Of a stretch of 17,656 bases of DNA, positions 12,868-17,656 are shown piece by piece (position 1 is the stretch's first letter; every line of letters starts with the position of its first letter). Source of the DNA: DATLBA01 sp035527275. Lineage in GTDB: Bacteria; Planctomycetota; Phycisphaerae; FEN-1346. The notes below the pieces were generated by a model. That model did no database searches, was not told the DNA's origin, and worked only from the letters and a program-made list of their open reading frames with translations. The position numbers and the translations under genes are program-made. The DNA is taken from the NCBI GenBank assembly GCA_035527275.1, contig DATLBA010000103.1, positions 1-17,656 on the forward strand, given 5' to 3'.

Positions 12868-13518
12868 TCACCGGCGTTTCATCACGAACACCAGCACCAG
12901 CCCGGCGCCCAGGAAACCCGCCGTGAACGGCTCCGGAATAATTTCGCACGACGGGTAGGCCCCCGAGAGGTTCCCGGACTTCTTGTGAGGGCCATACTTT
13001 GCTACCATGACGTCGCCAAAATCGCTGTACTCGGGGATGACGTTCGAGTAGAACCAGAACGTTCCCACGCCCTGCTTGCCGGGCTCGTCGTCCGTTTCGT
13101 CAGGCTCCCACTTGGCGACCGGGGCCGAGACGGAGACGCTCGGGTCACCGCCCACCTCGAAAAAGCCCTGATACGGGACGGTGAAGACAACGGGATCGTT
13201 CGTCCCCCAGCCCTCGCCGGTCGAGAGGCCGTCATGCGGGCCGCCCATGTCGGTGTCAAAATGGAACAGGTGGTCCTCTGCCACGCAGCCGGGTTTCAAA
13301 ATCAGGTCCAGGTGGCTGAGCCCCTTCGACAAGTCCCACGTCGCGTCGTAGGTGTATTGGTACCACCCGGCATACGGGCCTTCGTCAAGCAACTCGGCGG
13401 TCCCCGTGCCGGAGATGGTGGACGCCTCAGCGGCGAGAGCCCCCAGAAGCACCCCGACGAGTGTCAGCAACGCCCCTTTGCAAATTGTCCGCAGTCGCTT
13501 GTCCCGGGATCTGGCCAT
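12868..13518 (-). CDS. PEP-CTERM sorting-domain surface protein 1
   Basis: This 216-residue exported protein begins with a basic signal peptide (ARSRDKRLRTICKGALLTLV, cleavage expected near AEA, residues 30-32). It ends with the PEP-CTERM signal: PEP at 195-197, a hydrophobic stretch (FTAGFLGAGLVLVFVM) and KRR at the very C-terminus. An exosortase recognises this signal and anchors or releases the protein at the outer surface. The body is beta-rich and unclassified (ELLDEGPYAGWYQYTYDATW, GVGTFWFYSN), with acidic patches and two cysteines (VAEDHL preceded by GC; PSCEIIPEP). The ATG at 13518 has AAGGAGG five to six bases upstream; an in-frame ATG at 13551 is not needed. It converges with URO-D paralogue 2, only 23 bases away. 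No exosortase gene lies in the window. Confidence 0.88.
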   Translation of the reverse strand: MARSRDKRLRTICKGALLTLVGVLLGALAAEASTISGTGTAELLDEGPYAGWYQYTYDATWDLSKGLSHLDLILKPGCVAEDHLFHFDTDMGGPHDGLSTGEGWGTNDPVVFTVPYQGFFEVGGDPSVSVSAPVAKWEPDETDDEPGKQGVGTFWFYSNVIPEYSDFGDVMVAKYGPHKKSGNLSGAYPSCEIIPEPFTAGFLGAGLVLVFVMKRR

Positions 13519-13609
13519 AAGGTCCTCCTTAATCCCCAGTGGTACGTGCACCCTCAGGGCGAGTGGTTCGCCGCTCCCCCGGATGCGCTCCTTTCCGTGT
13601 CCACTGGAA

Positions 13610-13636
13610 AGAATACGGATGGGCTGGCGCAGTCAA
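13610..13636 (-). promoter_or_regulatory. Promoter candidate for PEP-CTERM protein 1
   Basis: On the minus strand TTGACT (13631-13636) and TATTCT (13610-13615) lie 15 bases apart, a tight spacing. A stem CTTTCC/GGAAAG (13591-13611) begins at or just after the predicted start. The leader would be ~85 bases. Confidence 0.45.
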
Positions 13637-13689
13637 ACGGGTGGGCACAAATCGGCCTTCACGGGGCCGCAAAGGCCGTTTTCAAGAAG

Positions 13690-13707
13690 GGTGCGCGTGC
13701 GCGCACC
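13690..13707. repeat. 18-bp dyad GGTGCGCG-TG-CGCGCACC
   Basis: Two perfect 8-base arms surround a TG centre in the 298-base gap between the PEP-CTERM genes, upstream of the PEP-CTERM 1 promoter candidate. No T run follows on either strand, so it is either a terminator remnant of PEP-CTERM 2 or an operator. I see no gene in the rest of this gap. Confidence 0.35.
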
Positions 13708-13816
13708 AGTCAGAATTGGTGTGACTTTTGGTGGGGTCCTTCACGGCAAGGGAGCCAGGAGGTGCACTGGGTTCGCGGCCCGTGCAGCGTGGCGGACACC
13801 ACAAGAGGAAATAGGA

Positions 13817-14485
13817 TCACTTCCCCGCGCGACGCCGAAGGGCCGCCACAGCACCAAGTCCCAGAGCCAACAGACCCACGCTCGCAGGCTCGGGCACCGT
13901 CACCCAACCGCTGTCTTCATCGGGACCGATGCTCTGAACGTGGGCTGCGGTCGAGTATGGACCATGGCCGCCGGCCGGCTCGCTCAGGAAATCGAACGAC
14001 CCGGCGCCCAGCGCCGTTGACCCTATGAGCCGAACCGTGTATTGGATGCTGTCGCCCTCGCCGAAGGTCTTCATCGCAGGGCCGCTGTGCGTGAACGCAA
14101 ACAGGATGTCGTACTCGCCGTCACTGCCGGCTTGGTAGGCGTTCGTGCCCCGGCTAATGGTCGGATCGTCAAACGCGCCCGTCTTCGACGCAACCGTAAA
14201 CTCCAGGTCCCCGGGGGTCAGCACCGGGTCCAGATTCAGATACCATTCTTTGGTCTTCTCACTGCCCGTCAGGTTCGTGGCGGCGAGGGTCAACGTCACG
14301 ATGCCGTCCGTGAGGTCCGACCCGTCGTCAAACGTTGCCGTCAGCCACGGCGCCAACCCGGCCGGAGGGGTCCCCCCACTGAACTCATGGTCCAATTGAA
14401 ACGTTATGATGGCGCCCTGCGCGCCAGCCGCCAACGCCACCTGCAGCACCAGAACCAAACTCGTTACTCTCGCCCATGTACTCAT
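13817..14485 (-). CDS. PEP-CTERM sorting-domain surface protein 2
   Basis: This 222-residue exported protein has a signal peptide (STWARVTSLVLVLQVALAAG, cleavage expected near AQG-A, about residue 24) and a C-terminal PEP-CTERM signal: VPEPASVGLLALGLGAVAAL with PEP at 198-200, then RRRAGK. The body is beta-rich and Thr/Gly/Asp-rich (GIVTLTLAATNLTGSEKTKE, DGEYDILFAFTHS), resembling the small beta-sandwich proteins common among PEP-CTERM substrates. The ATG at 14485 has GAGGAGG ten bases upstream. It has its own strong promoter (14608-14635) and a ~115-base leader with a hairpin beside the ribosome binding site. It is tandem with PEP-CTERM protein 1, but they are separated by ~300 bases and the bodies look unrelated. 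It is probably a cell-surface or matrix component; the exosortase must be elsewhere. Confidence 0.9.
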   Translation of the reverse strand: MSTWARVTSLVLVLQVALAAGAQGAIITFQLDHEFSGGTPPAGLAPWLTATFDDGSDLTDGIVTLTLAATNLTGSEKTKEWYLNLDPVLTPGDLEFTVASKTGAFDDPTISRGTNAYQAGSDGEYDILFAFTHSGPAMKTFGEGDSIQYTVRLIGSTALGAGSFDFLSEPAGGHGPYSTAAHVQSIGPDEDSGWVTVPEPASVGLLALGLGAVAALRRRAGK

Positions 14486-14504
14486 AGTGGAAACCCTCCT
14501 CGAA

Positions 14505-14527
14505 GGAAGAGGCTAGACGCCTCTTCC
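14505..14527 (-). promoter_or_regulatory. Leader hairpin beside the PEP-CTERM 2 ribosome binding site
   Basis: GGAAGAGGC and GCCTCTTCC form a perfect 9-bp stem with a 5-base loop, ending only a few bases from the GAGGAGG of PEP-CTERM 2. It could stabilise the mRNA or modulate translation. It does not match a riboswitch I recognise. Confidence 0.4.
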
Positions 14528-14607
14528 GGACCCATCCTTCGTGGAGAGTTTGGTGGGTAGGGAGTCACACACAACCCTGCCTCCGAAGGCCCCCTGGTGC
14601 AAGTGGA

Positions 14608-14635
14608 AGTATAACCAAAAACAGGGAAAAGTCAA
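14608..14635 (-). promoter_or_regulatory. Sigma70-like promoter of PEP-CTERM protein 2
   Basis: On the minus strand TTGACT (14630-14635) and TATACT (14608-14613) are 16 bases apart with an AT-rich spacer. Apart from a 2-base difference in spacing it repeats the boxes of the membrane-protein promoter at 9292-9321. The -35 directly follows the acpS terminator hairpin. Confidence 0.65.
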
Positions 14636-14636
14636 G

Positions 14637-14656
14637 AAAATGGCCCTTATGGGCCA
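14637..14656 (-). terminator. Rho-independent terminator of acpS
   Basis: On the minus strand TGGCCC-ATAA-GGGCCA (14641-14656) is a perfect 6-bp stem followed at once by TTTTCTTGACTTTT. It lies ~80 bases after the acpS stop, before the PEP-CTERM 2 promoter. Confidence 0.6.
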
Positions 14657-14734
14657 GTAGGGGGCCTTTTTGACGCGAGGCTCGGGGGGCGCCGACGATG
14701 CCTTCGGAAAGGTTTGGCAGACCCACCCGCCACC

Positions 14735-15130
14735 CTAATCGGTGGCGGCCGGCCCTTCGGCAATCGCCGACGCGATCGCCACGTCTTCGGTGTGCGTAAT
14801 GGAAATGTGCCAGGACGTGATGCCTAGCGCGCGGGCTTTCTCGGCTGCTCCGCCGTGCAGGCGCACGACCGGCCGGCCGGTCGGCTCGTTGACGATTTCG
14901 ATCCCCCCGAACGTCACGCCGCCCGCCCAGCCCGTCCCCAGCGCCTTCATGACCGCCTCCTTGGCGGCGAAGCGGCCGGCAAGCATCTCTTCAAACTCCT
15001 TCTTGCGCCGGCGGGCGTCGGCGACCTCCGCCTCCGTGAAAGTGCGCGACAAAAACGCCTCGCCATGCTCCTCGAGCATGCGGCGAATCCGCGCGACGCT
15101 GCACAGGTCTATGCCGTGTCCCACAATCAT
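14735..15130 (-). CDS. acpS: Holo-[acyl-carrier-protein] synthase
   Basis: This 131-residue enzyme moves the 4-phosphopantetheine arm from coenzyme A to the serine of apo-ACP, activating fatty-acid synthesis in the cytosol. Signatures are MIVGHGIDLCSVARI at the N-terminus with Mg-binding D8, LAGRFAAKEAVMKALGTG with E58 and K57, and the C-terminal WHISITHTEDVAIASAIAE. The length fits the family (120-130). The ATG at 15130 gives the standard start, with GAGAAGG just upstream; an open in-frame ATG at 15187 would add 19 residues not seen in AcpS. It is divergent from URO-D paralogue 3, with a 129-base gap, and is followed by a hairpin terminator. No clear promoter was found; a weak TTGTGG/TATGCT pair close to the ATG is possible. 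Identification is secure. Confidence 0.95.
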   Translation of the reverse strand: MIVGHGIDLCSVARIRRMLEEHGEAFLSRTFTEAEVADARRRKKEFEEMLAGRFAAKEAVMKALGTGWAGGVTFGGIEIVNEPTGRPVVRLHGGAAEKARALGITSWHISITHTEDVAIASAIAEGPAATD

Positions 15131-15259
15131 GGCCTTCTCAGCATACGGGCCTTCCTGGTCACCACAAGAGATTTCACGGGGAGGCATTGACCCGCCCGCG
15201 CCAAACGGATAGGCTTCTGCTCAGTCGCCCTGTGATCTGCGGATGATGAAAGGGAGCGG

Positions 15260-16255
15260 ATGACGCCGCGCGAAAAGTTCATCCTGGCTCTGGAGGGCAA
15301 ACAGCCGCCGGGCCGCGTGCCGCACTTCGAGTTGGTCTTTTTCCTGACGATGGAGGCGTTCGGCCGGGTCCATCCCTCGCAGCGGCACTACGGCCAGTGG
15401 GGGCAGATGGCGGAGACCGAGCGCGACTTGCACCGCCGCGATATCGCCGACCTGTTTGTCACCATCGCCCGGCGGTTCGAGCACTCGGCCATCTTCTTCC
15501 ACGGTCCCGGCGGATGGGGCCGCGACTCGGCCGACGAGACCCGCCGGTGCCTCGACGCCGTCCGCGACCTCTCCGGCGACGACTACTTCCTGATGATCCA
15601 CGGCGACGCGACGTACGGCATCCCGGACGGCGGCCACATGATGGAGTTCTCGGCCCGCCTGGTCGAGGACCCCGAGGGCCTGAAGGACGACGCCCAGCGG
15701 ATGGTCGACCGGGCCCTCGCCGAGGCCGAGGCCTACCGCCGGCACGGGGCCCTCGACGGGTACGCCCTGTGCTCGGACTACTGCCTGAACTCCAGCCCGT
15801 TTCTGCGGCCGCGCATGTTCGACGAGTTCGTCGCGCCGTACCTGGCGCGGCTCATCGCGGGATACCGCGAGATGGGCTTCTACACGATCAAGCACACGGA
15901 TGGCAACATCATGCCGATTCTCGATTCGCTGGTTGCTGCGCGGCCACACGCGCTTCACAGCCTTGACCCCCAGGGCGGCGTCGACCTGGCCGAGATCAAG
16001 CGCCTGGTGGGCCACAAGGTGTGCCTCATCGGGAACGTCAACTGCGGCCTGCTGGACACCGGCACCGACGAAGAGTGCGCCGCGTCGGCCCGCTACGCGC
16101 TTCGGCACGGAATGCCGGGAGGCGGATACATCTTCTCGACGAGCAACTGCATTTACACGGGAATGCCCTTGGAGCGGTACGAACTGATGCTCCAGGTCTG
16201 GCGGCGTGAAGGGAATTACGACGAACCGCCCCCGAAACCCGCCCGAACGGGCTAA
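15260..16255 (+). CDS. Uroporphyrinogen-decarboxylase-fold (URO-D family) protein, paralogue 3
   Basis: This 331-residue protein starts MTPREKFILALEGKQPPGRV, the typical URO-D family opening, and continues with FGRVHPSQRHYGQW, DDYFLMIHGDATYGIPDG, YALCSDYCLNSSPFLRPRMF, then YTIKHTDGNIMPILDSLV, LHSLDPQGGVDLAEIKRLVG, and GGGYIFSTSNCIYTGMPLER. At the position of the HSCGN motif in the other two paralogues it has HTDGN (212-216), so the expected metal-ligating cysteine is aspartate. The HemE N-terminal arginine motif is absent. This suggests a different chemistry or a metal-free site. The ATG at 15260 has AGGGAG close upstream. The stop overlaps the end of a small minus-strand ORF by two bases. 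Substrate unknown; family membership is well supported. Confidence 0.87.
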   Translation: MTPREKFILALEGKQPPGRVPHFELVFFLTMEAFGRVHPSQRHYGQWGQMAETERDLHRRDIADLFVTIARRFEHSAIFFHGPGGWGRDSADETRRCLDAVRDLSGDDYFLMIHGDATYGIPDGGHMMEFSARLVEDPEGLKDDAQRMVDRALAEAEAYRRHGALDGYALCSDYCLNSSPFLRPRMFDEFVAPYLARLIAGYREMGFYTIKHTDGNIMPILDSLVAARPHALHSLDPQGGVDLAEIKRLVGHKVCLIGNVNCGLLDTGTDEECAASARYALRHGMPGGGYIFSTSNCIYTGMPLERYELMLQVWRREGNYDEPPPKPARTG

Positions 16256-16323
16256 AGCGGCCAGATGCGCAGAATCAGCACAACCGCCGCCACACCCACT
16301 GTGAGCCAGCCGTCGGGCGCCAT
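16252..16323 (-). CDS. Possible 23-residue membrane peptide
   Basis: A minus-strand ORF encodes MAPDGWLTVGVAAVVLILRI plus three residues, ending in TAG at 16252-16254 inside the end of URO-D paralogue 3. GGGGAG lies six bases before the ATG. A further in-frame ATG at 16350 is possible. The hydrophobic core (7-19) could be one short membrane span. The opening resembles the N-terminus of SLC13-type permeases (MTPDxWLTL), so it may be a decayed gene start rather than a functional peptide. Confidence 0.3.
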   Translation of the reverse strand: MAPDGWLTVGVAAVVLILRIWPL

Positions 16324-16428
16324 CCGAGACTCCCCGCCCTCTCGCGACATGCAGCAATCTTCTTACCTAACATTGGTAGCATGGCAAGCCCTTCTCACCG
16401 AAACTCCCCCCAGCCTGCCACGCCAACG

Positions 16429-16458
16429 TTGGACAGCGCGGCGAGCAGGTGCTATGAT
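16429..16458 (+). promoter_or_regulatory. Sigma70-like promoter for the UvrD/PcrA helicase
   Basis: TTGGAC (16429-16434) and TATGAT (16453-16458) are separated by 18 bases. The leader to the ATG at 16512 would be ~48 bases. Confidence 0.6.
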
Positions 16459-16511
16459 ACGGGGCCGCGGCCGTGCAGCCACGCGATGACCAGCGGCGCA
16501 GGCGAACTCCG

Positions 16512-17656
16512 ATGAACATGCTCGACGATCTGACGCCGAGCCAGGCCGAAGCCGTTCAACACGGCGAAGGCCCGCTGCTCATCCTCGCCGGCGCCGGCAG
16601 CGGAAAGACGCGCGTCATCACACGCCGCATCGCCTACCTTATGGACCGGGGCGTCCCGGCCCATGCGATCCTGGCCATCACGTTCACCAACAAGGCGGCC
16701 GGGGAAATGCGCGACCGCACCAGCGCTCTCGTTCTGGGGGAGCGTCAGCCCTTCGTCAGCACCTTTCACAGTTTCTGCGCCCGCATGCTGCGCGAGTACG
16801 GCGACCTGGTTGGCGTGGACCCGCGCTTCACCATCTACGACGCGGCCGACCAGGAAGCGGCCGTCAAGCGCGCCCTCGCCCAACTGAACCTCGACCCGAT
16901 GCGCTTCGCACCGGACCGCATGCGCGACCGCATCAGCAGCGCGAAGAATCATCTCCGCCGCGCGGCCGAGTTCACCGCCGGCGCCGACGACTGGACCGCC
17001 AAGCGCATCGCCCGCGTTTACGAGGTCTATGAGGCGGCTCTCGGCGAGTCGAACGCCCTTGATTTCGACGATCTTCTCATGAAGGTTGCGATCGGCCTCC
17101 GCGATAACCCGGAGTTCCGCGACCTGCTGCATGACCGGTTCTACTATATCCTCATCGACGAGTACCAGGACACGAACCACGCCCAGTATGTCATCGCGCG
17201 GCTCTTGGCGGGCCGGCGCCGTAACCTTTGTGCGACCGGCGACCCCGACCAGTCGATCTACGGCTGGCGGGGGGCTCAAATCTCGAACATTCTCGATTTC
17301 GAGAAAGATTTTCCCGACGCTCGCGTCATCCGCCTCGAAGAAAACTGGCGGAGCACGAAGACAATCCTCGCCGCCGCCTCCGGCACCATCCGCCATAACA
17401 CGAACCGAAAGGAAAAGGATCTTTACACTCACAACGACGCCGGCGAGCCGGTCTGCATCGTCCAAACCGACGACGAGGAAACCGAGGCCGCCTCCATCGT
17501 TTGCCGCATCGAGCGCCTCCACGCCGACGGTCTCCCCTATGGCGGCGCCGCCGTGTTCGTCCGCACGGTGGCCCAGACGCGGGCGCTGGAGGATGCGCTG
17601 CGCCGCGCCCGGCCGCCAATTCCTTACGAGGTCGTCCGCGGCACGTCCTTCTACGA
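16512..17656 (+). CDS. UvrD/PcrA-type superfamily 1 DNA helicase, C-terminus beyond window edge
   Basis: The frame is open from the ATG at 16512 to the end of the window, 381 codons of a protein usually 650-750 long. This ATP-driven 3-prime to 5-prime helicase acts in nucleotide excision or mismatch repair and in clearing stalled complexes from DNA. Motifs in order: Q motif LTPSQAEAV, Walker A LAGAGSGKT (25-33), motif Ia AITFTNKAAGEMRDR, TFHSFC, motif II LIDEYQDTN (214-222), motif III GDPDQSIYGWRGA (243-255), and LEENWRST of motif IV. Family members commonly read GDDDQ; here it is GDPDQ, also widespread. An alternative ATG lies two codons in (16518); no strong ribosome binding site is visible. 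It has its own promoter at 16429-16458. UvrD versus PcrA cannot be decided from the N-terminal half, so no symbol is given. Confidence 0.95.
   Translation, partial: MNMLDDLTPSQAEAVQHGEGPLLILAGAGSGKTRVITRRIAYLMDRGVPAHAILAITFTNKAAGEMRDRTSALVLGERQPFVSTFHSFCARMLREYGDLVGVDPRFTIYDAADQEAAVKRALAQLNLDPMRFAPDRMRDRISSAKNHLRRAAEFTAGADDWTAKRIARVYEVYEAALGESNALDFDDLLMKVAIGLRDNPEFRDLLHDRFYYILIDEYQDTNHAQYVIARLLAGRRRNLCATGDPDQSIYGWRGAQISNILDFEKDFPDARVIRLEENWRSTKTILAAASGTIRHNTNRKEKDLYTHNDAGEPVCIVQTDDEETEAASIVCRIERLHADGLPYGGAAVFVRTVAQTRALEDALRRARPPIPYEVVRGTSFY

Noticed and set aside
12838..14028. 396-residue open frame on the plus strand
   Set aside because: It crosses both PEP-CTERM genes in antisense, has no motif, and lacks a ribosome binding site. 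The minus-strand genes have signal peptides, PEP-CTERM ends and strong ribosome binding sites.
15221..16357. 378-residue open frame on the minus strand
   Set aside because: It mirrors the URO-D paralogue 3 gene. Its translation is Val/His/Ala-rich with no recognisable domain.
1..17656. CRISPR arrays, tRNA or rRNA genes, insertion sequences, prophage
   Set aside because: No regularly spaced direct repeats, no cloverleaf with a GGTTCGAATC-type arm, and no transposase, integrase or phage motifs were seen on either strand.

Overview
This GC-rich window is probably a chromosomal fragment of an uncultured planctomycete-like bacterium (Planctomycetota, Phycisphaerae-type). That guess rests on several features seen together: three divergent uroporphyrinogen-decarboxylase-fold (URO-D family) paralogues, two PEP-CTERM surface proteins, a prepilin-type pseudopilin, a TPR lipoprotein, and ribosomal proteins S16 and L19 with Ala/Glu-rich C-terminal tails. 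No rRNA, tRNA, CRISPR array, transposase, integrase or phage gene was seen, so there is no sign of a mobile island. Promoters, where recognisable, are sigma70-like (TTGACT or TTGCAT with TATACT, TATAAT or TAGAAT), and many starts carry strong AAGGAGG-type ribosome binding sites.

Layout. 1-3394, minus strand: a promoter drives a TPR lipoprotein, then a truncated MtaB-type methylthiotransferase (N-terminal domain only), then a URO-D family protein whose start overlaps the mtaB stop (ATGA), then the N-terminal two thirds of aroA (EPSP synthase), cut by the window edge. 3514-5549, plus strand: a ribosomal and tRNA-modification operon rpsP - trmD - small membrane peptide - rplS, with rimM missing from its usual place. 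5663-7749, plus: an MsbA-like ABC exporter with an extra roughly 95-residue extracytoplasmic insert. 7750-8002: a convergent gap with two DnaA-box-like 9-mers. 8003-9161, minus: a type II secretion/type IV pilin-like pseudopilin and an orphan four-helix membrane protein. 9162-9696: a divergent regulatory region with dyads on both promoters.

9697-12844, plus: a carboxymuconolactone decarboxylase/AhpD-like protein, a palindrome-rich spacer, a secreted 398-residue protein with a small N-terminal beta domain, and a second URO-D family protein. 12868-14485, minus: two PEP-CTERM proteins, each with its own promoter candidate. 14735-15130, minus: acpS with a terminator. 15260-16255, plus: a third URO-D family protein, with HTDGN in place of HSCGN. 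16252-16323, minus: a tiny membrane ORF. 16512-end, plus: the N-terminal part of a UvrD/PcrA-type helicase with its own promoter.

Functionally the window mixes housekeeping genes (aroA, rpsP, trmD, rplS, acpS, uvrD/pcrA) with lineage-specific envelope genes and URO-D paralogues of unknown substrate. I see no single coherent new multigene system. The most unusual items are the domain-truncated mtaB coupled to a URO-D gene, the membrane peptide inside the trmD-rplS operon, the ABC exporter insert, the Lys-to-Arg change in the AroA PGSKS motif, and the nested palindrome at 10274-10310.
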